Translations under genes and position numbers: made by a program
Notes under the pieces: model-generated
Databases searched by the model: none
Seen by the model: the letters and a program-made list of their open reading frames with translations, nothing else
What the model was told of the DNA's origin: nothing
Origin: Mauremys mutica
Taxonomy: Eukaryota > Chordata > Testudines > Geoemydidae
NCBI RefSeq assembly: GCF_020497125.1
Contig: NC_059072.1
Span: 272,348,045-272,412,044, forward strand
Length of the DNA stretch: 64,000 bases
Direction of reading: 5' to 3'
In this document: positions 12,768 to 26,900 of the stretch, one piece after another
How the letters are laid out: the number at the start of each line of letters is the position of its first letter
Numbering within the stretch: the stretch's first letter is position 1

Positions 12768-15700
12768 AACAATGGAAAAGACCTGGAGCAACTGAGATGC
12801 CAACATCTATGTCTAAGGTTAAAGCAATTTAACTCAATTGTTAAAAATGTTCCCGGGAAAAGAACTGGTAGTAGCATAACTCTGCCATGGAGCCCAGCAT
12901 CACACTCAATTACACGTATCATGGTCTTTGAACAATCATTAGAAATATTCTCACAATGACCGCAAGCCTTGATACAAATATTTTCTATAGCATGGCCTGG
13001 CAGCATTTTGTAAACCAACAAGTTTTCCTGAAATACTATAAAGTCTAGCTATTCAGCTGAACTTGAAACATCATTATATCCATCTAGCTATATTACAATA
13101 AGCTTACATTTCAATGTAAAGTTGCTCATAAACTCATTCAGCCATTGTTATTAACTTGGGAGGGAAAAAAGAGACATATTTAACAAGAACATTAGGTCTG
13201 ATTCTGATCTCACCTATACTGGTTTTCATGAGTTCAACTGAATTGTCTTCAGCTGAATTATACCTAATTTACATCAGGGAAAGGGAGACAAGAATCAGGT
13301 ATTTTGTGTTTAATATTTTAGTGTACACAAATTGCATAGTATCCTTTAAAATAGTTTGTGGGCCCTGCTGTAGTAATCATGGGGTGGGGGGTTATACATA
13401 TTTTAGGAAGCAGTCACGATAGCTGTGTTTATCTGTAACTAAACCTTGCTTGTTGTGTTTATTTAGTAAGCATGGCTATTTCGAACTTACCGTGACTGTA
13501 TAGCTTCTTCCTAATATTGTTGTTGTGTAAAGGGCAAAAACACAATGAATATGTTGGCAACCTCTAGCTTTGTAATTTTCATTACTATATTTAGAGCACA
13601 AGACAAAATCATAGTCTGAGCTATGAGGACATATTCTGATCTCAGGGGTGCCAGTGGAAATCTGAGGTTACCCTTTTAAATCAAATGAAGTGAAGTTACC
13701 CTGGAATTACATTGTTTAATTGACATGATTACATTCAATCCCATTCCAGCTGCATTCCATCCCATTTTTAAAACTGATCTCTCTGTGAGCACCCCCTCAG
13801 GCGTTCTGCCTTTTGCCTTTATCTGTCTTCAGGTGGAATCTCATGGTTCTTCCACTCTTAGACTGGGACCCAGTTATGTTACCATGTGTACCACTCACTT
13901 ATCACCCTGCAGGCCAGTCTTGATTTGGGTACCTGCTTGATTCTCCCTTTCGGAACTCATGACTAGTGATATTGAGCAAGAGTCTTCTTAAATGTGTTTA
14001 CATAGCAGTTTTAAGAAAGCATTAGAGAAAAAAAATATTTTAAAATAAAGCGCCTACGTACATCCAGTCCAGTTTCATCCAATCTTATTCTTCACTAAAG
14101 CTAATTTTTAGGTGCTTTTGACTTAATTTACAGAAAAGAACTCTCATTCTTTTAGAAAGCAAATATCTTCCACCCTGACCCTGTCATTGTTGACAGCATG
14201 TCCTGCTGTTCTCCTAGCACACCTGTGTTGTGTCAGTCTGGTTCTCTCTGAAGCAGAAGAGAGGGGATCCTTCTATTCTAGAGGGAATCATTACTATAGT
14301 CCTCTATATTCCTCTACAGTTTTGTTTCAGGGCCCAAGTGTGAACTCTTCCAGTGCTTCAGACTATTATTTTCTGGTCCACTGGAGCATCCATCAGGGCC
14401 TATGAAGGAGAATGCCCAGTCTTGGCTACTCCATTGTTCCGGTGGTTAAATCCATTAATGGATTGTAATCACTGCTATGATGTCTGTCTCTCATCTGTGG
14501 GTGAGAGGACTGAAAATGTCTGGGTAGGTGGGGCTCCCTCAATCTCCTTTCTACACAACCTGAGAAATCAAGCACATAAAACACATTTTGGATATAGATA
14601 AAAATGCACACTTAATACAGAGATATCTATGGCCATATATTTTCACAGCAATGGACATCTAACTTGAACAACATGTATACATCTTTGCAACATGTAACTT
14701 TAGTAGGTATGATAACAGAAGGGCCTCTTAGTTCCTATTTGCTGAAAATAAAACAGTACTTTGGTTCTCCAGATACAGCAGTTTCGTCTTGGAAAAATGA
14801 ACAGGCCTGTTGACAAATGCTGATGGCTTCATATTCCCCACTGACATTGCTTCCCCACAAGATAAACACTGAGGTCCACCTTGGTCAGTAAAACACATAT
14901 GTACATTGAAGATATTTTTCATCAGATGTTCTAACCCAGTAACTGGTTGACTAACTGCATTAGAAGGGGCAGTTCTTCTAGGGAATTCATCCCTTGTGGG
15001 AAAGGGTCAGGCTAAGAGGGTAAGTGTTCTACAGAAAATCTGCAGGATCCTTGTCACTGCAGCTTGAGGGAACAAAACATATATTTGGGACCAGGGATGT
15101 GGGAAAAGAAAACAAACAAACACTAAAACCCAGGAGAAAGGAGATGCCCAGCTCTGTGTTCTCAGAGAAAGAGCACTTTGAAAAATTCCTAGAGAAAAAA
15201 ACTACACTAAACTGGAGTTAAGGTTAAGTGTATGCATCAGTAGGGGTAAAAAAAACCCCACATTACTGGGATGATGTAATTACCCCCAAACCAAACATTA
15301 GAAACTCAGAAAGTTCAGAGTTAAGGTTACATTTAATAGACATTCAAATATCTTAAGGTAAGGAAATGCATCGTTAAGGCATCCATATAACCTTAACTCC
15401 ATTGTCTAGTGATGTCATGCAATAACCAAATGAATCAAGCATTTTAGTGTTTGTGGTTCCGGTTTAGATAAAACAGATTTTTAAAGACACATTAAATTTT
15501 TTCATTATTTCCCCCCCTTATGGAATCACTGCTTCTTACTCCCTCTCATTGTGCACAACCATTTGGGATAGGCAGAAGCCAGCCTTAAGTGACAAAATGT
15601 AGGATGCAGCATAAAGCAGAGAAATTACTGTCATTTGAGGCTGATCAAATCTATTTTATACTACATGAAGAGATACAAAAATGATAAATCTCTCACACAC

Positions 15701-17522
15701 TGACACACTGTCTCGCCTTTCAATTTCTTTCCAAATTAGTTCTCAACTCCCCCAACCCCTCCTATACATCTTAGCTTTTACTCTGTGGATTATAAAAGTA
15801 ATTTTCAAGGATGGTGGTAACTGCAGTTGCATTTAATGATACCTTAGGAGAGTGCTAGACAGGTTTCCATTGTTATCTACTATGCCGAAATAAGTCATTT
15901 TTAGTTTCAATGGCAGAGATATGAAATACTCAAGGACACCTGTGACTAATGGGAACTTGCAATTTTTTTTAAATAAGGTCTTGTTTAGCAATGAACAAGA
16001 GATGAGCCAAAGAAGAAATAACAAGGACGGTATCTAAGTTTATTACATATAAATTAGTTTGCTTACTGCTGTGATTAGCATTCTATCGGCTGTGGATAGT
16101 AGTCACCCTTGTCAGAAATAAATTGCTGACAATATAAACTGTATATAAGCCAATGCCAATCAAGTTAGCAAGAGCTGTCCACTGCCTATTTCAGAGCTCA
16201 CTGTTTTATTAGCCTTGAGCCAAGGTTACTTTACTTTGCCTTTGCATGTGATGTTATGTGACATGTATTTTATTCCCTTTATAAATGAGGGAGGTATAAT
16301 GGCTGTTCTGAATGTTATAACTGCATATATATGTAAGAGTTAAAAGCACTCAATAAGCAGTCTATTTATTTCCAAAATATCAGGCTAATTTGTATTCATT
16401 TATACTGAAAGTAGGACACACTTGACAGCTATTAATCTGTATTGTAATTAGCATTAGCCTTGCAAGCTGAAGATAATGTAAAAGCTTATACCATAATATA
16501 AAATATTTCAATGGATCATAATTAACAAACAACTTCAATTTCTGATGAATATTTTTCTTTTATTGTTTTAGAGGTTGTGCCTAATTATTGTAAATGAATA
16601 TAAATTAATACCATGTGTCAAATGCCAGATCTCCTAGCAATATTTTTAAAATATTGTCCTTGTACATTCATTTTCTTTTTTCATGAATCAATAAATAATT
16701 TCTGAAATATCCTTCCATTATTCTGTGGAATTTCAGATATTAGTCTAGTGGTATTATCCATTAAAAAGTATGCCTAGCTATATAGAAATTGTCTCACTGT
16801 TAAAAGTATACATTAATGAAAGAAAATTGCTCTAGTAAATGCTGAGATAAATCTTAATTCCTCCATTGTTACTAATAAAAAAACAGAGTGACAATTCTGA
16901 TATTTTTAAAAACAAAAACAAGGATGGGAATACTTAAGATACTATTGGAAAACATCTGAAAATGACAAAATTTATAGATTATTATTTTCAAAGGGTGGTG
17001 CATTAAAGGTGGATCAAAACTCTTCAGTAGTTCATACCAATTCAAAGTCAAGATACCATGTTAATTAGGAAATAGGGTCTCTGCTTTATCTACTTTGTTA
17101 TCCTTAATAAACAACACCTTTGTGTTCAGTAAATAGTGTTATAAACTGTTCATAAATCAGAGAAGAGGAACTTGTCTACCATTAAAAAATGTCTCTAAGA
17201 AGGTTAACTATATAACTATGGCCAACCTAAAGGCTCAGCACACATGATAGACAAAAATTGGGCTTTCACACCTCAGGTCAAGAAAGCCTAACACACTGTC
17301 ACTGAGCCTCTGAAAAAGGGGTGAGAAGGAAAGAGTGTGAATCACATCACTCAAGAGCTTCTCAGAGCAACTGGTTTAGATCACTTTATCAGGCAAGTTA
17401 AATGCCATGATTGGCTAGGGACTCTGCATATGGAAATGGTAGGCGATACAGTGAGAGGCCAGTCCAGAAAGAACAAGTAAATGATCCTGGATGTGCAGTT
17501 CTTAGATCAGTTGTTATAATTT
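12768..17522. other. No gene seen; long AT-rich, repeat-poor stretch
   Basis: About 4.75 kb without recognised repeats or coding potential. The segment 15.8-17.1 kb is especially rich in TAATTA-type words, such as 'gtaattagcattag' and 'acagctattaatc', and low in CpG. It has the texture of conserved non-coding DNA, but conservation cannot be tested here. Confidence 0.45.
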
Positions 17523-18270
17523 TGTGTTCTACTCCTTTAAGTGTAAAGAGTCTGCTTTCCTATCTGGTAGCGAGCTGTTAGGCAAAAAGATTATTTTCCC
17601 CAAGAATCAGGCAAGCACAGACAATACTGAAAGGGGTTTATTCACAGTACTGGGAAGACTGACAAGCAGCTTCAAAAATATGGTGTCACCGTGGCCAGTT
17701 ATATATGTTCTCTTATCAATTCATTTGCATTTATCTGTACATACAGAGACAGACATTGTTACAAGTCAAGAGAGAACCTTGAACAAAGATAAAAATAAGA
17801 ACAGTACGTACATATAGAGGTCATCCTAATTGCATCAAACATCTATGACTACTTTGCTTGGGAAGGAGGTGGGTGGGTAGCGGGGTAGGGATGAATGCTT
17901 ACAGATATCTGGTGGGCTGTGAAGGAAGGGCTTATTCTGTTCTAAGAACTAAGTTACTGGGCAGACATTGACCATATAAGCTTATCAGTTGTTTACAATT
18001 GTCAGTGCTGTTTGTGCTACTGAAATATTCCTGCTTGCTTGTCTGGGCCCAATCCTGGTTTCCTTGCTGAACTGTCCCTTTCCATGGGCACAAGCTTTGT
18101 TCCTTCTTACCGATAAACTGAACTAAGTTATCATGTATTGACAGAAACTATGTCCTTGCTTCTCAGTAGTTTGTGTCTTTTTCACTGGCTGAATTTTAAC
18201 TCCTTCCTGACATAGCAGTGCTACAAGTCAATGCAAGATGACTGTTGCACACTGTCTCTTTCTTGGTCCC
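17523..18270 (-). repeat. Possible diverged LTR, minus strand
   Basis: On the minus strand there is an AATAAA (17636-17641; plus 'tttatt') followed by ~110 bases ending GTAGAACACA, resembling a U5 end. TG...CA-like ends exist at 17523 (plus TGTGTTC), but the opposite boundary and a target-site duplication were not found. Weakly supported; it could be ordinary unique sequence. Confidence 0.3.
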
Positions 18271-18277
18271 TCTATTA

Positions 18278-18546
18278 GGATATGTCTATACTGCAAGTGA
18301 AGGTGTGATTGACACATCCGTGCTAGCTTTAATCCAGCTAGCATGGGTAACAATAGTAAAGTTGATGTGGTGATGATGGTTTGAACTTGGACTTGCCGGG
18401 TACCACAAGTACTTGGATGCTTGGATTGCTAGTCATAGCACAAGCCTATGTCACCATGTCTTCACTACTAGTGCTTACCCATGCTCTAGATAAAATCTAG
18501 TATGGATTTGACTACCTGTGCGACAATCATGCCTTCACTTCCTTAC
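18278..18546. mobile_element. Diverged palindromic MITE, Harbinger-like termini
   Basis: Near the left end 'gtctatactgcaagtgaagg' is followed by 'tgtgattgac'. The right end, read on the other strand, gives 'gtaaggaagtgaaggcatga' followed by 'ttgtcgcac'. The ends are therefore imperfect inverted repeats. The GTCTAYACT word matches the terminal repeats of the Harbinger elements at 38419 and 42054, and 'tta' precedes the left end. Internal complementarity (for example 'tgctagctttaatccagcta') supports a fold-back MITE. Boundaries are approximate. Confidence 0.5.
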
Positions 18547-19019
18547 TTTGAAATAAAAATGATCCAAACTGAATGTTTTGCTCTTTGTGTATGAACAAAA
18601 TAAAATTCACATGACATTGCTCAGACAGGTGAGCATAACCCTGAAATCCCTTTCCTGAACAAAGGGAGGGCAAATCTGAAGGAACAACACAGTCTACCAA
18701 GTAAATAACTTTCCACTAAAAGTTATTACATTCCTGAAAGTTAAAAAAAATAGGCTAAAATACCTGCTGGAGCATTACAGACTGCTATGGAAATATAAAA
18801 TATTGTAAGATATGTCTGTAATTTACTCCATGGGTCATAATGTCTTTTTCCATGTTGTGGCAACTCCTATTAGAGATGTAGATGACTGCTTTTTTCCTCT
18901 CTTAATTGTTAACCAAATAATTTTTAAAAGTACTTCTATCTCAGAAACTAGAGTCCATAGAATCTGATTTCATTTATGATAAGAATCAGATCAGTGGACA
19001 TCTATGATACTGGTACTTG

Positions 19020-19370
19020 TAGATTTATAGATTATAAGGCCAGAAGGGATCATAGTGATAATCTAGTCTGACCTCCAGCATAACACAGGCTAGAGAACTT
19101 CCCTGAATTAATTCCTGTTTGCATTAGAACTTATCTTTTAGAAAAACATCCCATCTTGATTTTAAAATTGCCAGTGATGGGGAGTCTACTACAACCCTTA
19201 GTTAGTTGTTCCAATGGGTAATTACCATCAATGTTAAAATTATTCTCACTGCTCTCAAAGTATTCAAAACTCAAAATGTTCTTACTGTGAACAGCTTTAG
19301 AAGACTGAAATTTTCTGGTAGCCAACCCTACTTCACCTTCTCTCCATAAAGAAGAATCTCAGCTTTGAAT
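19020..19370 (-). repeat. CR1 LINE 3' fragment
   Basis: Plus strand reads 'ataaggccagaagggatcat' and 'aatctagtctgacctccag', the reverse complement of a CR1 3' end, continuing to about 19370 with CR1-like text. Same subfamily as 5169 and 22327. It is 5'-truncated; the short frame at 19131-19325 minus is a remnant of the reverse-transcriptase C-terminus. Confidence 0.8.
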
Positions 19371-20780
19371 TAAACATAAGTGATTTCCTGTGCCACTACT
19401 TTGCAAAGATAGCTTTGAGTGGAGAGGAAGGGAAAGAGAGTATTTTACCTGGGGACTGTCACATTTACCTCCCTCTGAGATGGAACATTTTTGAGGGACT
19501 CCTTGTAAGGATTTTTCGTCTTATCACTGCTGCAGCATATGAACAAATGGCTCACATAGAATAGTACTAAGTAGATGATAAAAGTAAACTCACTTTAATA
19601 AATGGGTGTAGCTGTTCCCCATTTTATATCTGCTGTTTACTTCCACTCCCTGACTATTGAATTTTCTCTAGTTAACTACAGCCTTGCTGATCCAATTTCT
19701 CCATCTCACGTTATGACTAACTTCTGTTCTCCTCACATTTTGGTGTCATCAAACTTGATCACTCCTGAATTTAAACAAAAATATTACTTGCCAAGGAGAA
19801 ATATGTAGCAGTTAAGGGTGGTGTGGAGCGGTGTTTATGCTGCCTTTTTATTTGTTTTTTAAAAGATAATTTATTTTTCAAGAAAGCCTCTGTAAAACAT
19901 CAAATGGCTTGCCTACAATTCGTAGGTAGTTCAGTGCTTGAATACTATCTGATGCTTCACTATTGTGACAGAAGGTGCTTCTCTTTGACAATTGTCCCCA
20001 TAATTTCTCAAGATCAGTCTGACACTTCAACTGGAATTTTTATAGTAGTATGAACTTTAATCATGTACTCCCAGGAAACTGATATAATCCATGACATATA
20101 TGTTTATAATCATCTGAAACTAACTTGTGTGTTCTCTCTTACTTTTCATGGGTGCTTCCTTTGTGTGTAGGATCATAGCTTATAACCAGGTTATGTGCAT
20201 CTAATTTGATTGTGTTTCTGTGGTTCCTTGAAAATTTGGTGAAGTTTGCTACTTTGGTGAAGTGCTGCTTCTCTAGTCAGAGATTTTGACTTGGCTTGTG
20301 CCATTTAATCTGTCACAGTACGGTATGCTGCCAAATACAGGCCCTTTCTCTATTTATCTCTGGCCTCTGACTCTGACCTTGACTCTTGTTTACTGGACCT
20401 GACCTTGTGATTCCTCCAACTCTAGCCTGGTGACTCCCATCCCTGGTGGGCAGACCTCAGCCCAGGTGTGACCACTAACCAAGACCACTCCCCAGTCCCT
20501 TATAGATGCAGGAGACAACTGAATCCTGTATTTTTTAGATTCTTTCTTATTTAGAATCTTCACTAATACGCTAACTAATGCACATTCATGGAATTATTTT
20601 ACAGAGGATACTAAACCATGAGGTTTGTAGTTGCAAACATCAGTGATGACTAACAAATAATACAAAAGGGCTCAGAATGATTAGCAATATGGATTGAAAG
20701 CAAGCAAGTAAAAAAACTGAATTTGAAGAACTGCAAAGTTGCAAACTAACCACACAGGGGATCAGTAATAAAAAACTGAT
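19371..20780. other. No gene seen
   Basis: Mostly unique sequence. A CT-rich patch (about 20316-20510) with repeated 'tctgaccttgactc'-like words may be an old repeat, but I could not define its ends. Confidence 0.4.
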
Positions 20781-20875
20781 TTTGGGGAAATTCTCTGGCC
20801 TCTGCTATACAGGTGATCAGACTAAATTATTACAAAGTTCCCTTCTGGCCTTACAATCTATGAATCTATAATATT
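20781..20875 (+). repeat. Short CR1 LINE 3' end
   Basis: Contains 'attctctggcctctgctata', 'cttctggccttacaatctat' and the terminal 'gaatctat' word, the CR1 3' terminus in the plus direction. Only ~95 bases remain, a severe 5' truncation. Confidence 0.75.
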
Positions 20876-22326
20876 TAGGAACTCATTTATAAGCAATTTT
20901 ACTTAATTAGTTATGCATCTGGATTAAAATTAAAAATTATACAAAAGGTCACAACAAACAATTATTTTGAAACATTTGAGGAATGGGAACCTGGGTTACG
21001 TAAGTAATACCTTGACCTTCTGTAAAGAGCAGCATTATTGGAAACAATTCTAAAACATAATTATGACTTGATGAATATGTAAAGGTATAGCATACATTCT
21101 AATAAAGTGTGAACTAGCTATAATCAGAAAATTATTGCTTAGATTGCTTTTTATATAGGTTAATATGTTGCCTGGGCCAAGTTCAGCTCTCAGAAACACT
21201 AGCAAAATTTCACTGATATGTGTGAAGATGCATGGAGCGTAAGTGAGTTGGAGAAGAATGTGGCTTTTCTGTATATAGCACAATGATATTACATTTAAAA
21301 GAGGTTCAGTCTTCTGTGATGATGTGGGCTTGATTCTGCAAGATCCTGAGCAATTCCTGTGGGGGAACTGAGATAATATTTCATATAGTATATCAACACC
21401 TATTCTATTTTTAGTTCATATTACATGCTCATTACCATAGAATCTGTACAGCCCAGTTGATGCTGATAAAGCTCAGCTCCCACTGGCAAAGATAGATGCA
21501 CTCAGCATCTCTAAGGAAGACTTGCCACAACTCTGGGCCTCTTGGAAAGAAGGATTTGGGATTGGATGGTGTACCACTTTTGTTTTCTGTAACTATGGGA
21601 AGATTAATTTGAGACGGCTCTATGTAAAATGGATATTGAATGGCTTGAAGGGATTTACCCACTGTTATTGCTTTTAAATAATACTGTTGACTTTGCAATA
21701 ACAACAGTAAATGAATGCAATTATAAAAGCTTATACGTATACTGTACTTTTCATCCAGAAGATTTCCCAAAGACTAGAACAACTGGATATACACATGATT
21801 AGATATTCATTTATAAACTGCATGCCATGATTTTTTTACATTCATTTTTTATTCTATTGTTTTCAACAAGCTCTACAGGAGAAATTCCAACATGTGTCTC
21901 AGTGCATGTGTCTGTCAAGTCTGCAGTGGATCACAAAGTTGTTTTGGGAAGAATAAAATATCATAAAGCCAGATTGTGCCTGGCTATAACAGTAGTGGAG
22001 GAGGGAGCAAGAAGCGTTTTCTCCCCTTGCGTGTTCCACGTCAGGGCCAGAAATTACTGCAGTCATGCAGGCAAACAGTGCCCCAAAAGGCCTGGGGAAG
22101 CATGTGGGGGGTATAAAGCCATCACAATGGCCCCATTTTCTCACTGGCTGACAGAATGAGACCATCACATTGTAGAGCAGAGATTAAAGAAAGATGGCTT
22201 TAAGATGCTATAGTAGAAATAATTCGTAATCTCAGTGTACTGGGGATCTTATGAGGCAGAATGTCTTCCAATGCCCCAATAGGATGGTGTAGTTCTGCAC
22301 TGCCCCTCACTCTGGGTTTGTCTCTA
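20876..22326. other. No gene seen
   Basis: AT-rich unique sequence. Overlapping ORFs of up to ~112 codons on both strands (around 21432-22168) show no domain or exon-like boundaries. Confidence 0.45.
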
Positions 22327-22757
22327 AAGGTAGAGATTCCAAGGACACAAAGGACCATAGTGATCATCTAGTTTGACCTCCTATATGACACAGGCCATAG
22401 AACTTCCTGAAAACAATATGTAGGGCATTTATTTTAGAAAAAAAAATCCAATCTTGATTTTGAAATTATGAGTGATGGAGACCACGACTATTGATAAATT
22501 ATTCCAATGGTTAAATACCCTCACAGTTAAAAAATGTATACCTTCTTTCCAGTCTGAATTTGTTTTAGCTTCACCTTCCAGCCATTGGATCATGTTATAT
22601 ATTTCTCTGGTAGAAAGGTAGGCACTTATAGGCTGTAATCAAGTCACCTCTGAACCTTATAGTTGTTAAACTAAACAAATCGAGCTCTTTAAGTCTATCA
22701 CTGTAAGCTATGTCTTCTAATTCTTTAATTATTCTTGTTGCTCCTTTCTGGATCTAT
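22327..22757 (-). repeat. CR1 LINE 3' fragment, abutting an LTR
   Basis: Plus strand shows 'agattccaaggacacaaagg', 'catctagtttgacctcctat' and 'gacacaggccatagaacttc', the reverse complement of a CR1 3' end. It runs to about 22757, where the LTR at 22761 begins. CR1 sequence does not resume on the far side of the LTR, so the two are adjacent, or a deletion followed the insertion. Confidence 0.8.
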
Positions 22758-22760
22758 CTG

Positions 22761-23355
22761 TGTGCCGCACTGGCTCAGGCCCATACATCAGACCTTGATC
22801 GAACTGCCCAAGATCACAGACTCAGTTCAGTAGTGAGGGTGCTTGGCCAGGTTTATTGTTAACATAGCACGGTGCTAGTGTCCTATATGTGCTGCAGGCA
22901 CACTAACACATGGATACCCATTACAATGAACTCGACTCAGTGACTCTCCATTCCCGCCTCGGCCATACAAAGACAACCCCTCTGTGACCATTCTTTTATA
23001 CACTGACACAAACATGTTGGTTCGATCAAAACATCTCTATCTATCACACTTAGCTTTAGGAGGGGTCAATGCGTCCCTGTATCTTCTTTGGGGAGTGTGT
23101 TTACATCATAACCTTGTATCAGGATGTTCTGGTACAACCGTTCTGGAATGTGTTTGTGTGAATACTTAGTGCCTAGGAATGCTTGTGTTTTTGCACAGCT
23201 AGCCCTGTTCCTGCCAAGTTCACGTATCAGATTGTAAACCTGCAAGCAGGCATCTGCTTTGTAACAGGCCCTGACTTTTGCTCATAGCCTGACTCTGGCT
23301 AACTTTTGCTTTATTTCAGCGGGGCCTGACTTTAGTTCAGGCCTTAGGCCTCACA
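22761..23355 (-). repeat. Solo LTR (minus strand) with TATA box and AATAAA
   Basis: On the minus strand it starts TGTGAGGCCTAAGG and ends GTGCGGCACA (TG...CA). A TATAAAAGA lies at 23000-22992 and an AATAAA at 22856-22851, about 140 bases downstream of the TATA box and ~90 bases before the 3' end. This is the U3-R-U5 order expected of an LTR. I could not identify a matching target-site duplication, so boundaries may be off by a few bases or one flank may be lost. No retroviral genes adjoin it. Confidence 0.65.
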
Positions 23356-23769
23356 CCAGGTTTCTTATACTGGCCTCATGTCTCAGGCTGTCTCTTTCTA
23401 TTACAGTCTGTAATATCCACATACAGAGATAAAATGGCAGATGCTGACATTCCAGACCTGTGGGTAGGATAGTATCTGTAGAGTGTTGAGTTGCATCCGC
23501 GATGTGATCTAATCCCCAAAAAGCCCTCTTTAGTTCCTCACTAAAAGGAAGAGACAAAATCCAATCTAAGAAATAAATATATTCATTGTAGTCTCTCCAG
23601 ATATTTAGATTTTAGTGCTTCTGGTGTTGAATGAATGTACCTGAATATACAAAAAAAAAATTGTCTGCTTCCAGCTCTGTTGAGTGGAGTCTTTCTTTAG
23701 CAGAGGAGAACGGGAAACTGAAGCTGACAGCAATAAGCCGACCCTAAATAACTACTGAATATAATATAT

Positions 23770-23952
23770 GGAGATACACCTATCTCATAGAGCTGGAAAG
23801 GACCCTGAAAGGTCATGGAGTCCAGCCCCCTGCCTTCACTAGCTGGACGAAGTATTGATTTTGCCCCAGATCCCTAAGTGGCCCCATTAAGGATTGGATT
23901 CACAATCCTGGGTTTAAAAGGCCAATGCTTAAACCACTGAACTATCCCTCAG
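23770..23952 (-). repeat. tRNA-derived SINE, tortoise Pol III (Cry) type
   Basis: Read on the minus strand it begins 'gagggatagttcagtggttt' (box A region), followed by a box B-like 'ggattgtgaatccaatcc'. It then has a tRNA-unrelated body ('ccacttagggatctggggca') and a 3' part like CR1 ('ggggctggactccatgacc'). It ends in the 'atctcc' tail. The same family is at 50671. Such SINEs are known from cryptodiran turtles, which guides the taxonomic call. Confidence 0.85.
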
Positions 23953-26900
23953 TCTATGAAAATCACAAGCAAAGTCTATCTTGTCTATAACATAATGGAA
24001 TCATACTGGTGCCTCCAAAATAACTGAAGTTTGGAGTGTTGCTGTAAAATCACATTTATTTAGGGATAAAAAGAATTAACTTTCTTAGATATAAAGAATA
24101 TTGATTGACCTGGCAGGGTTTGAAGACCATAAAGGATAACAGCAAACAACACAGAGTCAGTAAATAATCATTGTATATGTTTCTATCGCAAAAGAAAATC
24201 AGTATAAATAAAGAATTATAGTCATTACTGAAATGTCTGGAAATGCAGAATTATAACTAGCACTTAATCTTATCAAAGCAACACTATTCCTCTTGTATTT
24301 AAACACTGAGGACTTGACTAAGCCATGTAAAACCTTGGCATTCATCAGCATGTTCCAAACTACCTACGAACCCTGGCTATGGGAAGTATGATAAGGGGAT
24401 GCTTGAGGTAGTGCATTGCATGTGCTCCTTCTCCTTTTGCGGGTAAATTGCTGGTCATGTCAGCCCAAATGGTGGGCTTTGCTTCATGGTGAGAGGCTCA
24501 GGACCACAACACTTGGGAGATGTTCCAATTTGTCACATCCCTCAAGCAGACCTGGAAGGTTTGAAATACTGGGCTAGCAGGCTACTATGGATAAAGGGAG
24601 TTATGTGATATATTTCCCCCAAACACAAGCCAAATAGCTGCTGGGAGACTCCATTCCAGTTCCATGTGTCTGGATTTTTGCTAGGGAAAGAGATATAACC
24701 AGATAAAGGGAGGGTAGGGAGCCGGAGAACTTGTCAGTCAGTGTTCCTTTCAGAAACCTGTGTGCATACAATTGGCTAAAGCCTTACAGCACTAACTTGC
24801 TCTGTGTGCTTTGTTGACTCCCTCAGGGGGTCAAAGGGGCACAGGTGGCAGCAGAGCAATCATCTAGCAACTGTTCTAGTCATGTTGCCAAGGGCTGGGA
24901 CAGACATGGAGCCAGGGCTGTTGTTTGCAGAGGAACAGAGAGTCACAAGTCTTCCCTCACCAAATCCTATTTATGCTCAGGTCCAGCACATTCCCATCTC
25001 TATTGGCCCAGCCCCTATTAATGGAATGGGAAGTCTAGGAGCCATGCATCTTTTGAATTAAGCTTTCCTTTCTATCTAGTGTTAAGAAATAAAGGACTAT
25101 ATGCTCCCAAATTACATAGATTCTGCAGATTTGGGTCTTTCCTGCTCTCAGTTGAGGCTCTTCGGTTTCCTTTTTCTGGCTATTTAGTCTTTCTTACCTA
25201 TGTGTTGATGTAATATAGCTATGGATCATAAGCAAGCCATACAAAAAAATAAACTTTAAAGGTTCTAATATTCAAAGTGACATCTCTGTGGTTACATGCA
25301 ACTTAGAGTGCGCATTTGCCTGCAGGTACAAATGAATGAATTTGTATGTTTAAACCCTATTTGCATACTCATATCAAACCCAAATTAGCCCAGTCTGGAT
25401 CTGATTCTTCAGTGTTTTGCACCTTGTATAGTCACTTATACCTGTGCAAAATGGGTCTAAAATGCTTCCAGATCAAAATTATTTGCTCCTTTTCATTGAT
25501 GGTAACATTTTACACTCACTTTGCTCTCCATTTGCATAGGTGTGCAGGACTTTACAAGTTGCAAGACAGTGAAGAACTGGTCTTAAATGTGTTTTACTTA
25601 CTTAATTTATATCATTTGCAGGCACAAGTGAGTTAGCACCAAAATTCTGCATACAGCGGATTTGATCTCCGATATGTTGTGCCCAAATGAATGCCCATGG
25701 AGGCCACTTTCAAAATGTGGTGCAGAATATTTTCATATAATTGTTGGACCTGACTCACTGTTCTGAATCAAGTCTGTTATTTTGACTCAGTGAGAATTAA
25801 GTTTATCATCCAAAATTAACATTAATAACTTTTGAATGGAGTATAATTATTATATTTTTATTAAGAGCTTTGTTATCTAATTAAATTACTTTTTCAAAGG
25901 TCAACTTAAAGATCAGGTCATTAAAAATTGAAAGCATAAAACATAATATTATATCAAAGTTATTAATTATTATTAGTAGTAGCAGTAATATACCAAAGTG
26001 TTGCCAAAATTCTAACTTTTAGATATCATTTTGTGATGTGGCATGATTATCACTGACTTTGATTTATAATAATTAATCAGTTGAAGAAATGTTCCACCTC
26101 CAGGTGCATGCCAAGGATCTCCTATTTTTGCATACAGCACACATCAGGGACATGATTTGGCTTTGTCATGTAATTTACACAAAGAATGGTATACAATATC
26201 CCACCATTCCAGAAGCAGCAAGTATCTTTAAAAAAAGTCAGACTATAAAGCTTTGATTATCTTTTTTAAAAAGGCCATGGATATGACTAACTAGGGCTGT
26301 ATGAAAGATTGATATAGGTCATTAGTAAAGATTCACTAAATACACAGTGGGGATTCTCAGAGATGTCTGAAAATGAGTAAAAAAATATGAGTCAGCTGGT
26401 ACCTGGATTGTGATGATTTCACAGCTCCTCATGTTTCCTACTTCCCATTTGTATGGATTTGTGGAGCACTGCCCCTGACCAATTGAATCCTTGAAATATC
26501 TAGCTGCTTCTCTGATAAACCCTGCAAATGGATCTTTCAGGATCGTTTGTAGAACACATAAAATGATTCAATCAAATGAACTACTTAAAAGATTCTACCA
26601 CTACATACAAATACAACATATGCCACTAAATTAGGATGCACTACATTACAATGACTATTTTAATTGGCCTCTACCAATGAACTGATATAGCCTAAAGAGA
26701 GTGACTGTCAAAAGTGACTGCTTAAGCTGGATAATCAATGCTGACACTATAGACAATGAGAATGGACATTGTCCCAGGCCTGGTTTTAGCCGAGTTTCCA
26801 AGATAGCATGTTGAGTATTTGTGGACCTGTTCAATTTTCCAGCAAGTACCAGAGGGACCAAAATACAGGATAATAGCAGGGGGCAGAGTCCATCTTGGAT

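Noticed and set aside
12377..13021. 214-codon minus-strand ORF
   Set aside because: It overlaps a solo LTR and runs into unrelated unique sequence; no domain or conserved residues.
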